DNA of 64,000 nucleotides from WHSW01 sp963769945 (GTDB lineage Bacteria > Actinomycetota > Thermoleophilia > Solirubrobacterales > 70-9), in NCBI GenBank assembly GCA_963769945.1, contig CAVYOA010000004.1, positions 124,001-188,000 on the forward strand. Direction: 5' to 3'. Below the pieces are notes generated by a model. That model had not been told where the DNA came from. It did no database searches and saw only the letters and a program-made list of their open reading frames with translations. Below, one piece after another: positions 45,065 to 53,774 of the stretch (positions within the stretch are counted from its first letter, which is position 1; the number at the start of each line of letters is the position of its first letter). Position numbers and translations under genes: made by a program.

Positions 45065-46792
45065 TTACTCGCCTTCCTTTAGAGCGAAGGTCGAGTAGTC
45101 GTTTTGGTACACGGGATGCTGGACGATCCCCTCGAAATCGATCCGGTCGCTGACGAAAGTGGCCAGCTTGCGGTGTCCGTACGGGGCGATGTAGGACTGC
45201 GGCGGCTCGATCAGATAGCGGTCGAGCTCCGCCCAGTCTCCGGCCACCGCCTCGAGGTCGGTCTCGAGGCTGAGGCGGTCGATCTCGTCGTTGATCATCG
45301 GATCGTCGACGTTGCCGGGGTTCTGACTGTTGGTCGGCTGGATCGAGTCCCCGTCAACCAGGAAATAGAAGTTGAGCGGGTGCGGGAAGTCCTGGAACCA
45401 GTTGAGGAAACCGGTCTGGGCTTCCGTTTTGGCGTTGCCGATCGTCTGGAAATAGACGCCGCCGTCGAGCAGCTCAGGCTCGGCGTCGAGTCCGATCTCG
45501 TTCAGCATGTCGGCGTAGGCCTGCGTCACCGCCGGGGTCGGGTCGTCGGTGTTGCCGTAGACGGTGACCTTGGTGCCCTCGACGCCGGCCTGCTTGATCA
45601 GGTCCTGGGCCTTGGCGACGTCGGGCGGCTGCGTGGGGTCGCCATACGGGCACTCGGTCGTGTCGAGCGCCTCGTCATAGCCGGGCATGCCCGGGGGCAG
45701 GAACGAGCATCCGGGGGCGAGCTCGCCCGCGAACAGTCGTGCCAGCGCCGGCTTGTCGATCCCGTAGTTGACCGCCTCGCGAACGAGCGGGTCGTCGAAC
45801 GGGGCGAGCTGACTGTTCATGAAGAAGTAGTAGGTCGACGAGGTCGTGAACTCCTCGTAACGCTGCTCCTCGGAACCATCTGGTCCGACTTGCTCGATCA
45901 CGGTCGGCTTCAGGTCGGCGGGCGGCGGGTCCTGCTGGTAGTCGAGGTCGCCGTTGAGCACGTCCTGGGTCGACTGCTGGGGGTTCTTGATGATCTGCGT
46001 CGTGATCGTGTCGATGCTGCCCTCGGGGATGTCGAGGCCGAGATCGGCGAAGCCGTCGACCTTCTCCATCACGAACTGGCGGTTGGGCACCGACTCGGTG
46101 ATCTCATACGCGCCGACGCCGGGGGGCGGCGACTCGGTCAGGTTCTTGAACTCGGTGTCGCCGGGGACGAGGCCGGCGAAGTTCATCGCCAGCACATTCG
46201 AGAACGAGGCGTCGGCTTCGGTCAGCGTGATCGTGATCTCGCCCGCCTGATCATCGGTCTCGATGCCGGAGATGTCGGCCTCGGGGTCGTCGCCGGCGAG
46301 GTAGTCCTCTGCGCCCTCGATCACCTGGTAGAACGGCGCGCCGCCCGACTCGAGGTTCAGCACTCGCTGAATCGTGCGCTCGAAATCCGAGGCGACGACG
46401 TCGGTGCCGTCTGAGTAAGTGAGTCCGTCACGCAGGGTGAAGGTGTAGGTGAGGCCGTCCTCGGAGACCTCGGGGAGGTCCTCGGCGAGGCCGGGGATCA
46501 GCTCCGCGCCCGCCGTGCCCTCTTCGTGGGCATACGTAAGCAGGGGCGTGTAAACGAGCCACATCGGCTCCCAGCCGTTGACGGTGTAAGAGAGAGCTGG
46601 ATCGAGGTAGTCAGGTTGTGAGCTCTGCGCGATCGTGATCTCACCACCCTCGGCGGTGGCGGTGTCCGATCCACTGCTGTCGCTCTCGTCGTCGCCGCAG
46701 GCGGCGAACACGACGCTCGATGCGATTACAAGCGCTGCGATCAGCGAAAAGAGCTTGGCGCGGTGGCCGAACCCATCTACCTTCGAACTCAT
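45065..46792 (-). CDS. Peptide ABC transporter substrate-binding lipoprotein (DppA/OppA-like)
   Basis: A 575-residue lipoprotein. Signal VIASSVVFAAC with lipobox, then GEITIAQSSQPDYLDPALSYTVNGWE (SBP_bac_5 start), LTYTFTLRDGLTYSDGTDVVASDF (family signature) and binding-fold domains to the end (LIEPPQSYIAPYGHRKL). A strong ribosome-binding site GGGAGGT precedes the ATG. It captures peptides or related substrates for the ABC system. First gene of the five-gene operon 46792-40829. Confidence 0.94.
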   Translation of the reverse strand: MSSKVDGFGHRAKLFSLIAALVIASSVVFAACGDDESDSSGSDTATAEGGEITIAQSSQPDYLDPALSYTVNGWEPMWLVYTPLLTYAHEEGTAGAELIPGLAEDLPEVSEDGLTYTFTLRDGLTYSDGTDVVASDFERTIQRVLNLESGGAPFYQVIEGAEDYLAGDDPEADISGIETDDQAGEITITLTEADASFSNVLAMNFAGLVPGDTEFKNLTESPPPGVGAYEITESVPNRQFVMEKVDGFADLGLDIPEGSIDTITTQIIKNPQQSTQDVLNGDLDYQQDPPPADLKPTVIEQVGPDGSEEQRYEEFTTSSTYYFFMNSQLAPFDDPLVREAVNYGIDKPALARLFAGELAPGCSFLPPGMPGYDEALDTTECPYGDPTQPPDVAKAQDLIKQAGVEGTKVTVYGNTDDPTPAVTQAYADMLNEIGLDAEPELLDGGVYFQTIGNAKTEAQTGFLNWFQDFPHPLNFYFLVDGDSIQPTNSQNPGNVDDPMINDEIDRLSLETDLEAVAGDWAELDRYLIEPPQSYIAPYGHRKLATFVSDRIDFEGIVQHPVYQNDYSTFALKEGE

Positions 46793-46959
46793 CTGTACCT
46801 CCCGGCCGCTTTGGGCCGTTTACCCCGGTGGACGTTTGTCCGTGCACCAAACCACATTTCGCGGTCTGATGCCCCAGTAACCGTTAGATCGGGGACCGTT
46901 CGTCCGGCGAAGCAAGCAGCGCTGAGCACGCTCGTCGAGGCTCAATAGAGTCCGACGCG

Positions 46960-47994
46960 ATGCGAGCAGTGACTTTTCAGGGCGCAGGCGAGGTGCGAGT
47001 CGACGATGTCGCCGAGCCCGAGCTGACAGCGCCCGACGAGGTCATCGTCCGCGTCGAGGCGAGCGGAGTTTGCGGCTCCGACCTGCACATCTACCACGGG
47101 CGCGTGGCGATCGAGCACGGCTTCACGCTCGGCCACGAGTACGTCGGCACCGTCACCGCAGTCGGCGACCAGGTCTCGCGGGTGGCCGAAGGAGATCGCG
47201 TGCTCGGCACCTACGGCACCGCGTGCGGCGCCTGTTTCTTCTGCGAGCGCCGCGACTTTCACAAATGCGACAACGGCCGCGTCTTCGGTCATGGTGCGGC
47301 GCTCGGTTCCCTTCAGGGTGCGCAGGCAGAGCTGCTTTTGGTCCCCAATGCCAACCTGACGTTGCGCAAGGTTCCGCAGGCGATGAGCGACGAGGTCGCC
47401 CTGTTTGCCGGTGACGTCATGGGCACCGGCTTTCATGCCGTGACCGAGACCGGCGTCGGCCCCGGTTCCAGCGTCGCCGTGCTCGGCCTCGGACCGGTCG
47501 GCCTGTGTGCCGTTCAGGCAGCACTAGGAGAAGGGGCGACGAAGGTGATCGCGGTTGACACGGTCGCCGAACGGCTCGCGCTCGCCGCTTCGCTGGGCGC
47601 CGAGGCGGTCCACCTGACCGAGGAAGATCCGCGCGCCGCCGTCAAGGCCGCGACCGACAAGCGCGGCGTCGACGTCACGATCGACGCCGTCGGACACCCC
47701 GACGCACTCGAGCTCGCCTGCCGGCTGACGCGAAAGGCCGGCACCGTCTCGGCCACAGGCGTTTACGCGGAGCGCCTCGAGCTGCACATGGGGATCGTCT
47801 GGATCAAGGCGCTGACGCTGAAGACCGGCCACGCCAACGTGATCAAGCACCTCGACCCCGTGCTCGAGCGCCTCGCCTCGGGCGCCCTGGATCCGAGCCC
47901 GCTGGTCACCCATCACATGAAGCTCGACGACGCCGCCGAGGCCTATGACATCTATGACCGCCGCGAGGCGCTGAAGATCGTGCTCACGCCTTGA
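46960..47994 (+). CDS. Zinc-dependent alcohol dehydrogenase
   Basis: A 344-residue MDR-type enzyme. Catalytic zinc site: SGVCGSDLHIYHGR, GHEYVGTVTAVG. Structural zinc: TACGACFFCERRDFHKC (four Cys). NAD(P) site: VAVLGLGPVGLCAVQAALGEG, VIAVDTVAERL. It oxidises or reduces an alcohol/aldehyde of unknown identity; the SDH/threonine-DH branch is possible. It is divergent from dppA over 167 bases, with no visible operator. Stop overlaps the TTG start of the next gene. Confidence 0.92.
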   Translation: MRAVTFQGAGEVRVDDVAEPELTAPDEVIVRVEASGVCGSDLHIYHGRVAIEHGFTLGHEYVGTVTAVGDQVSRVAEGDRVLGTYGTACGACFFCERRDFHKCDNGRVFGHGAALGSLQGAQAELLLVPNANLTLRKVPQAMSDEVALFAGDVMGTGFHAVTETGVGPGSSVAVLGLGPVGLCAVQAALGEGATKVIAVDTVAERLALAASLGAEAVHLTEEDPRAAVKAATDKRGVDVTIDAVGHPDALELACRLTRKAGTVSATGVYAERLELHMGIVWIKALTLKTGHANVIKHLDPVLERLASGALDPSPLVTHHMKLDDAAEAYDIYDRREALKIVLTP

Positions 47995-48321
47995 TCACCT
48001 GGGATCAGTTCGAGGCGGTGGACATGCGCGTCGGGCTGATCACCGAGGTCGACGACTTCCCCGAGGCCCAGCGGCCGGCGTGGAAGCTGAAAATCGACTT
48101 CGGCGATGAGCTTGGAGTGCTGCGCTCGTCGGCGCAGATCACCAATTACTCGCGCGACGAGCTCGAGGGGCGGCTCGTCGTCGCGGTCGTCAACTTCGCC
48201 CCGAAGCAGATCGGGCCGTTCATCTCCGAGTGCCTCGTGCTCGGTGCGGTTAGCGCCGACGGCACCGTGATCTGTGCTCGCACCCGGCGAGGGCGTCGCC
48301 CTGGGCGACCGGATTGCCTGA
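47991..48321 (+). CDS. csaA: CsaA-like tRNA-binding-domain protein, one indel
   Basis: Starts at TTG 47991 overlapping the alcohol dehydrogenase stop (TTGA). MITWDQFEAVDMRVGLITEV and PAWKLKIDFGDELGVLRSSAQITNYS match the CsaA/EMAP-II-like OB fold, which binds tRNA or acts in protein export. The ending in this frame is Arg-rich nonsense; removing one base near 48276 gives LAPGEGVALGDRIA and a stop at 48319-48321, the normal end. The length is then about 110 residues, normal for CsaA. Confidence 0.82.
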
Positions 48322-48597
48322 TCAGCCCGCGCGCGGGGGCGTCTCGCCGTCGATGTAGGCGAGATGAATCTGGCGACAGGCGACGACGAGAAACTCGCGC
48401 AGCTCGCCCGGCTCGTCAGTCGAGTCGATCGGCGTGATCGACGCGTTGACGAGCGGCACGAAGGAGAGGTCGGTGCGGTTGAGATAGTCCGAGAGGCGGC
48501 TGCGATAGCCCTCCTTCGGCAGGGTCAGGTCACCGACGATCCGGTGTCGCTCAGTCTCGAGCACGATTCGTTCCATGCGGTTGTCCATCTCGGTCAA
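48322..48597 (-). CDS. DUF6812-like small protein
   Basis: A 91-residue protein. It starts near MDNRMERIVLETERHRIVGDL, then LPKEGYRSRLSDYLNR, FVPLVNASITPID and LREFLVVACRQIHLAYIDG. This resembles a small beta-barrel family common in actinobacteria (DUF6812) that may bind nucleic acid or a metabolite. No catalytic residues are obvious. It converges on the CsaA-like gene, stop to stop. Confidence 0.75.
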   Translation of the reverse strand: MTEMDNRMERIVLETERHRIVGDLTLPKEGYRSRLSDYLNRTDLSFVPLVNASITPIDSTDEPGELREFLVVACRQIHLAYIDGETPPRAG

Positions 48598-48669
48598 CCT
48601 ATCGGCAACACCCAGCGACCACGAGAGTCACGGGTTGCCTGCCAAGCTAGGCGGGTAGTGTGCGAGGTG

Positions 48670-49797
48670 ATGACGTCTGACTTGCTCGAGACCTATCTCC
48701 AAGATCACCATGCCGGCTCGGTGGTGGGCGTCGAGCTCGCCAAGCGCCTCGCCGATTCAGCTTCAGACTGGGCCCACGCGGACGAGGTCGTCAGGTTGCG
48801 AGACGAGATCGCGGCCGATCAGCAGACGCTGGAGACGATCATGGACCACCTCGGCGTCAGCTCGAGCAAGGTCAAGGACGGGCTCGGGTGGACGGCGGAG
48901 AAGCTGGGGCGGCTGAAGCTCAACGGTCGCCTGATCAGCGAGTCGCCGCTCTCGCGCGTGGTCGAGCTCGAGGGATTGGTGGTCGGGGTGACGGGCAAGG
49001 CCGCTCTGTGGGAGGCACTGCAGACCGCCGTCGGCGACACCGTCGCCGGCGCCGACCTCAACGAGCTTGCCGCCAGCGCCGAGGCGCAGAGAGCGAGGCT
49101 GGAGACCCTGCGCCGGGTGGCCGCTGCCGAGGCCTTCTCGCCTGGATTCCCCACTGGCCGCATAGCCGCTCACTACGAGCTCGATACCCATAGGGGGTAT
49201 AGTGGCGGGACGATGGAAGCGGACGCCGGCGAAACCGGTCATCACGACCACGCCATGCCCGACAGCGGCGCCGCCCTCACCGGCGTTGCTGTCAGCGCCA
49301 CGCTTCACTGCCTCACCGGCTGCGCGATCGGAGAGGTCACCGGGATGGCGCTCGGGACCGCGCTCGGCTTCTCCGACGTTGCCACTGTCGCGCTTGCCGT
49401 GACGCTCGCCTTCGCGTTCGGCTACACGCTGACCAGCATCCCGCTGCTGCGCGCCGGCTTCGCGCTCTCGGCGGTGATCCCGATCGCGCTCGCCTCCGAC
49501 ACCTTCTCGATCGCGACGATGGAGGTCGTCGACAACCTCATCATGATCGCGATCCCGGGAGCGATGGACTCAGGGCTCGACAGCATTCTCTTCTGGGGCG
49601 CTTTGGCCTTCGCCCTCGCGGTCGCCTTTGTTGCAGCGGTTCCGGTCAATCGCTGGTTGATCGCTCGCGGCAAGGGCCATGTCGCCGTTCACGAAACGGG
49701 AGTTCACGGTGGACCTCCTGTGAAGCTCATCGGTGCGGCGACCGCGGCGATGGCGTTGTTCGGCTCGGCCGTGCTCTTGGCCGAAGCACTCTCCTAG
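48670..49797 (+). CDS. Hypothetical helical protein read through into DUF4396 protein
   Basis: One open frame of 375 residues. Residues 1-165 or so are helical (MTSDLLETYLQDHHAGSVVG, LRDEIAADQQTLETIMDHLG, AQRARLETLRRVAAAEAF) and look like a complete small soluble protein of the ferritin-like/hypothetical type. It runs on without a stop into the DUF4396 membrane part. A +1 frame has a TAG at 49160, so an indel could hide the true end. A CsoR-like operator and promoter lie inside the frame at 49184-49203. I favour two genes; a real fusion is not excluded. Confidence 0.6.
   Translation: MTSDLLETYLQDHHAGSVVGVELAKRLADSASDWAHADEVVRLRDEIAADQQTLETIMDHLGVSSSKVKDGLGWTAEKLGRLKLNGRLISESPLSRVVELEGLVVGVTGKAALWEALQTAVGDTVAGADLNELAASAEAQRARLETLRRVAAAEAFSPGFPTGRIAAHYELDTHRGYSGGTMEADAGETGHHDHAMPDSGAALTGVAVSATLHCLTGCAIGEVTGMALGTALGFSDVATVALAVTLAFAFGYTLTSIPLLRAGFALSAVIPIALASDTFSIATMEVVDNLIMIAIPGAMDSGLDSILFWGALAFALAVAFVAAVPVNRWLIARGKGHVAVHETGVHGGPPVKLIGAATAAMALFGSAVLLAEALS
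49184..49203 (+). promoter_or_regulatory. CsoR-like copper operator overlapping a -10 box
   Basis: ATACCCATAGGGGGTAT is an inverted repeat (ATACCC and GGGTAT, 5-base spacer) close to the CsoR/RcnR operator pattern TACCCC-N-GGGGTA. It overlaps TATAGT at 49198-49203, a good -10 box located 9 bases before the ATG at 49213. A leaderless transcript under copper control is implied. Confidence 0.75.
49213..49797 (+). CDS. DUF4396 membrane protein, probably copper-responsive
   Basis: A 194-residue protein from the ATG at 49213, which is likely the true start of the second half of the longer frame. The N-terminus is His-rich (AGETGHHDHAMPD), followed by the DUF4396 core with four or five TM helices: SATLHCLTGCAIGEVTGMALG, VTLAFAFGYTLTSIPLLR, FSIATMEVVDNLIMIAIPG. 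His/Met/Cys residues suit metal binding. DUF4396 genes often sit with copper homeostasis genes. A CsoR-like operator on its promoter supports this, but no csoR or copA is in the window. Confidence 0.82.
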   Translation: MEADAGETGHHDHAMPDSGAALTGVAVSATLHCLTGCAIGEVTGMALGTALGFSDVATVALAVTLAFAFGYTLTSIPLLRAGFALSAVIPIALASDTFSIATMEVVDNLIMIAIPGAMDSGLDSILFWGALAFALAVAFVAAVPVNRWLIARGKGHVAVHETGVHGGPPVKLIGAATAAMALFGSAVLLAEALS

Positions 49798-49883
49798 GGG
49801 ACAAGCACCTCGCGCAAAGCAGATTGCTACGGTGACGTAGCTTTGTCCGGCCACTCCTCCACCTGTCGCCGAACGGCCGGCTG

Positions 49884-51203
49884 ATGACCGTCACCGAACG
49901 CGGAATGGCGCTCGGCCTGCGCGCACTCAACCGCGTCGCCGGCCTTGAGCTTCTCGACCGCATCGGGATCCGCGAGCGCGCTGAAACGCTTTTGTACTCG
50001 GCGACCAAGAACGGCTTTCGGACGGCTGAGACCGTCGCACGCAGCTTCAATGGGACTGGCCCGAAGCTTTCGGCCCCGGCGCGCCAGGCTCGCGGCGAGC
50101 GCATCGCAGAGTTCGACCTCACGCCCACCGACGAGCAGCAGATGATGCGCGAGGCCATCGGCGAGTTCGCCCAAGCGAAACTGCGGCCCGCTGCCCTCGC
50201 TGCGAACGACGCGGGCGCAGCGCCGGTCGAGCTGCTGCGCCAGGCAAACGAACTCGGCGTGACGATGCTCGGCGTTCCCGGCGAGCTCGACGGCGCTTTC
50301 GAGGAGCGCTCGGCCGTGACCTCGGTCTTGGTCGCCGAGCAGCTTGCGCGTGGCGACATGAGCCTCGCCCTTGCGATCCTCGCCCCGGCCGCGGTTGGCA
50401 CCGCGATCGGTCTTTGGGGCGATGCCGACCAGCAAAGCACCTATCTGGCTCCGTTTGCCGGCGACGATCCGCCGTCGGCGGCGCTGGCGATGATCGAGCC
50501 GCGGCCGCTGTTCGACCCGTTGGTGCTCGAGACCAAGGTGACGGCGCGCGCTGACGGGTACGTCCTTCGCGGTGTCAAGTCATTGGTCCCTCGCGCCGGC
50601 GACGCCGAGATCTTCGTCGTCGCCGCCGAGCTCGATCAGCGGGGCCCGGCGCTGTTCATCGTCGAGGCTGCTCAGCAGGGCATCTCGTTCGAGGCCGAGC
50701 CGGCGATGGGACTGCGCGCAGCCAACACCGGGCGCGTGACCTTCGACGACGTCAAGCTCGGCCGCGGTGCCCTGCTCGCCGAAGCCGATCCGGCCGCCTA
50801 CCGCGAGTGCGTGCGCTTGGCGCGCCTGGGCTGGTGTGCGCTGGCGGTCGGCACCTCGCAGGCGGCGCTCGACTACCTGATTCCCTACGTCAACGAGCGC
50901 ATCGCCTTCGGCGAGCCAATCTCCAACCGCCAGGCCGTCGCCTTCGACGTCGCCAACGTCGCGATCGAGCTCGAGGGCCTGCGCCTCGCCACCTATCGTG
51001 CCGCCAGCCGCGCCGACCAGGGTCTCGACTGCTCGCGGGAGGTCGCGCTTGCGCGCCGCCTGGCGACGACTAAGGGAATGCAGATCGGCTCTGACGCCGT
51101 GCAACTGCTCGGCGGTCACGGCTACATCACCGAGCACCCGGTCGAGCGCTGGTATCGCGACCTCCGAGCCGCCGGTCTGATGGAAGGCGCGCTGCTCGTC
51201 TAG
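49884..51203 (+). CDS. Acyl-CoA dehydrogenase family protein, divergent
   Basis: A 439-residue protein with an N-terminal extension and the ACAD fold (DLTPTDEQQMMREAIGEFAQ, ALAMIEPRPLFDPLVLETKV, GYVLRGVKSLVPRAGDA, ISNRQAVAFDVANVAIELEG, GSDAVQLLGGHGYITEHPVERWYRD). The usual TEPxAGSD motif is degenerate (IEPRPLFDP), and the catalytic-Glu region reads LMEGALLV rather than IxEGTxxI. It may be the non-catalytic partner of the next ACAD in a heterotetramer, as mycobacterial FadE pairs do. First gene of the beta-oxidation operon. Confidence 0.86.
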   Translation: MTVTERGMALGLRALNRVAGLELLDRIGIRERAETLLYSATKNGFRTAETVARSFNGTGPKLSAPARQARGERIAEFDLTPTDEQQMMREAIGEFAQAKLRPAALAANDAGAAPVELLRQANELGVTMLGVPGELDGAFEERSAVTSVLVAEQLARGDMSLALAILAPAAVGTAIGLWGDADQQSTYLAPFAGDDPPSAALAMIEPRPLFDPLVLETKVTARADGYVLRGVKSLVPRAGDAEIFVVAAELDQRGPALFIVEAAQQGISFEAEPAMGLRAANTGRVTFDDVKLGRGALLAEADPAAYRECVRLARLGWCALAVGTSQAALDYLIPYVNERIAFGEPISNRQAVAFDVANVAIELEGLRLATYRAASRADQGLDCSREVALARRLATTKGMQIGSDAVQLLGGHGYITEHPVERWYRDLRAAGLMEGALLV

Positions 51204-51221
51204 CACCCAGCAACTGAGCTC

Positions 51222-52430
51222 ATGATCAACCTCGAAACCCCGAAGAAATTCAAGGCGCTTGTCGGGCAAGCCAACCAGGTCGCGACCGAGGTCCTGCGCC
51301 CGAACTCACGCAAGTACGACCGCGCCGAGCACACCTACCCCAAGGAGCTCGACATGCTGGCGGCGCTCGTTGACGGCATGAACGATGGCTCCGACCTCGG
51401 TGGCGCTGGTGCGGCCGGCGTCCGCCGCTCGACCAACGGCGACGCCGGCAACCGTAACGGCTCCAACATGGCGACCGTGCTCAGCGTGATCGAGATGTGC
51501 TGGGGTGATGTCGGCTTGACGCTGTCGATGCCGCGCCAGGGCCTTGGCAACTCGGCGATTGCCTCGGTCGCCGACGATTCCCAGCTCGAGCGCTACGCGG
51601 GGAAGTGGGCGGCGATGGCGATCACCGAGCCCGAGGCGGGCTCGGACTCGGCGGCGATCAGGACCACCGCGGTGCTCGACGGCGACGAGTACGTGCTCAA
51701 CGGCGAGAAGATCTACGTCACAGCCGGGGAGCGTGCGGAGCTCGTCGTCGTCTGGGCGACGCTCGATCGCTCGCAGGGCCGCGCCGCGATCAAGTCCTTT
51801 GTCGTCGAGCGCTCCAACCCCGGCCTCATCCTCGACCGCCTCGAGCACAAGCTTGGGATCAGGGCGTCAGACACGGCCGCCTTTCGGCTCGAGAACTGCC
51901 GGGTGCCAGCCGAGGATCTTCTCGGCAGCCCCGAGATCGACACGAAGAAGTCGTTCGCCGGCGCGATGCAGACTTTCGACAACACCCGGCCACTGGTCGC
52001 CGGGATGGCGGTCGGTCTCGCCCGCGCCTGCCTCGAGCGCACCCAGGAGCTGCTCGCCGACGCCGGAGTTGACGTCGACTACGACCGCCCACCGCACTCG
52101 CAGTCGGCGGCGGTGGCCGAGCTGATCGAGCTCGAGTCCGACTGGGAGGCTTCGCAGCTGCTCACGCTCCAGGCGGCCTGGATGGCCGACAACTCCAAGC
52201 CGAACTCGCTGCAGGCCTCCTACGCCAAGGCCAAGGCCGCGCGCAGCTGCGTCGAGATCGCGCTGCGCTGCGTGGCGCTGTGTGGAACCGTCGGCTACGG
52301 CGAGGACGAGTTGCTGGAGAAATGGTCGCGCGACGCCAAGATCCTCGACATCTTCGAGGGCACGCAGCAGATCCAGCTACTTATCATCGCTCGCCAGCTG
52401 CTCGGCAAGACCTCGGCCGAGCTCAAGTAG
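51222..52430 (+). CDS. Acyl-CoA dehydrogenase
   Basis: A 402-residue flavoenzyme. It shows AMAITEPEAGSDSAAIRTTA (canonical), YVLNGEKIYVTAGERAELVV, LEHKLGIRASDTAAF, and catalytic Glu in ILDIFEGTQQIQLLIIAR. It oxidises acyl-CoA to trans-2-enoyl-CoA with FAD and passes electrons to ETF. Starts 18 bases after the first ACAD, so they are co-transcribed. Closest in style to mycobacterial FadE5-type enzymes by context. Confidence 0.93.
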   Translation: MINLETPKKFKALVGQANQVATEVLRPNSRKYDRAEHTYPKELDMLAALVDGMNDGSDLGGAGAAGVRRSTNGDAGNRNGSNMATVLSVIEMCWGDVGLTLSMPRQGLGNSAIASVADDSQLERYAGKWAAMAITEPEAGSDSAAIRTTAVLDGDEYVLNGEKIYVTAGERAELVVVWATLDRSQGRAAIKSFVVERSNPGLILDRLEHKLGIRASDTAAFRLENCRVPAEDLLGSPEIDTKKSFAGAMQTFDNTRPLVAGMAVGLARACLERTQELLADAGVDVDYDRPPHSQSAAVAELIELESDWEASQLLTLQAAWMADNSKPNSLQASYAKAKAARSCVEIALRCVALCGTVGYGEDELLEKWSRDAKILDIFEGTQQIQLLIIARQLLGKTSAELK

Positions 52431-52466
52431 CCGCCCAACGGCACCCCAACGACGCAAAGGAAGAGC

Positions 52467-53774
52467 TTGAACTCAAAGACCCGCCCCGTCGCCATCCTCG
52501 CCGGCAATCGGATTCCCTTCGCTCGCTCCAACGGCGCCTACGCCAAGGCCTCCAATCAGGACATGCTCACGGTTGCGCTCGATGGCCTGGTCGAGCGCGC
52601 GGGCCTCGATGACGAGGTCTTGGGCGAGGTCGCCGCGGGCGCCGTGCTCAAGCACAGCCGCGACTTCAACCTGACGCGCGAATGTGTGCTCGGCTCGAAG
52701 CTGGCGCCGCAGACTCCCGCCTATGACGTCGGCCAGGCGTGTGGGACCGGGCTCGAGGCCGCGATCCTCGTCGCGAACAAGATCGCGCTGGGCCAGCAGG
52801 AGTCGGCGATCGCCGGCGGCGTCGATACGACCTCAGACGCGCCAATCGCACTCAACGACGACTTGCGCGAGATCCTGCTCGAGCTCAACAGTGCTCGCTC
52901 CAACACCGACCGGCTCAAGGCGGTGGCAAAGCTTCGCCCGGGCCAGATCGTCCCCGACTACCCCCGCAACGCCGAGCCGCGCACAGGGCTCTCGATGGGA
53001 GGGCACACCGCGATCATGGCCGAGGAATGGGGGGTGACCCGGCTTGAGCAGGACGAGCTCGCCGCTGCCAGCCACCGCAACCTCGCGGCCGCCTACGACA
53101 GCGGCTTCATGGACGACCTGCTGACGCCGTACCTGGGACTCGAGCAAGATCAGAATCTGCGTGCCGACTCGAGCGTCGAGAAGTTGGCGAAGCTGCGCCC
53201 CGTGTTTGGCGGCGAGACCGGTACGTTGACCGCCGGCAACTCGACCCCGCTCTCCGACGGCGCCTCGGTTGTGCTGCTCGCAAGCGACGATTGGGCTACG
53301 GCGCACGCAAAGACGCCGCTCGCCTACATGGTCGATGCCGAGACAGCCGCGGTGGATTACGTAGGCAAGAAGGAGGGGCTGCTGATGGCGCCCGCATACG
53401 CGGTGCCGCGAATGCTGGCGCGCAACAGGCTCACCCTGCAGGACTTCGACCTCTACGAGATTCACGAGGCGTTTGCGGCGCAGGTGCTGTGCACGCTCAA
53501 GGCCTGGGAGGATCCGGTGTTCTGCAAGCAGCGCCTCGGTCTCGAGCAGCCGCTCGGCTCGATCGACCGCGCCAAGCTCAACGTCAAGGGCGGCTCGCTC
53601 GCCGCCGGGCACCCGTTTGCCGCAACCGGCGGGCGCATCATCGCCGGCCTCGCCAAGGCCCTCGTCGAGCGCGGCGGCGGCCGCGGCTTGATCTCGATCT
53701 GCGCCGCAGGCGGGCAGGGCGTAGTCGCGATCATCGAGCGCAAGGCAAGCGGCGGCCGCGGCTCGAAGCGATGA
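52467..53774 (+). CDS. Acetyl-CoA acyltransferase (thiolase, FadA2/FadI-like)
   Basis: A 435-residue thiolase starting with TTG; AAAGGAAG lies just upstream. The active Cys is in VGQACGTGLEAAIL, with DFDLYEIHEAFAAQVL (His), KGGSLAAGHPFAATGGRI and ICAAGGQGVVAII (second Cys). It cleaves 3-ketoacyl-CoA to acetyl-CoA and a shorter acyl-CoA. Its final bases overlap the FabG4-like ATG (ATGA). Long thiolases of this type form trifunctional-like complexes in some bacteria. Confidence 0.94.
   Translation: MNSKTRPVAILAGNRIPFARSNGAYAKASNQDMLTVALDGLVERAGLDDEVLGEVAAGAVLKHSRDFNLTRECVLGSKLAPQTPAYDVGQACGTGLEAAILVANKIALGQQESAIAGGVDTTSDAPIALNDDLREILLELNSARSNTDRLKAVAKLRPGQIVPDYPRNAEPRTGLSMGGHTAIMAEEWGVTRLEQDELAAASHRNLAAAYDSGFMDDLLTPYLGLEQDQNLRADSSVEKLAKLRPVFGGETGTLTAGNSTPLSDGASVVLLASDDWATAHAKTPLAYMVDAETAAVDYVGKKEGLLMAPAYAVPRMLARNRLTLQDFDLYEIHEAFAAQVLCTLKAWEDPVFCKQRLGLEQPLGSIDRAKLNVKGGSLAAGHPFAATGGRIIAGLAKALVERGGGRGLISICAAGGQGVVAIIERKASGGRGSKR

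Noticed and set aside
45104..46414. A 436-residue open frame on the plus strand inside the dppA-like gene
   Set aside because: It is a mirror of the DppA coding strand, with Val/Leu/Gly/Arg/Asp bias, no family features and no ribosome-binding site.
46793..46959. A palindromic operator between dppA and the alcohol dehydrogenase gene
   Set aside because: Short partial repeats such as GGACGTTTGTCC exist but are imperfect and no regulator gene is adjacent.
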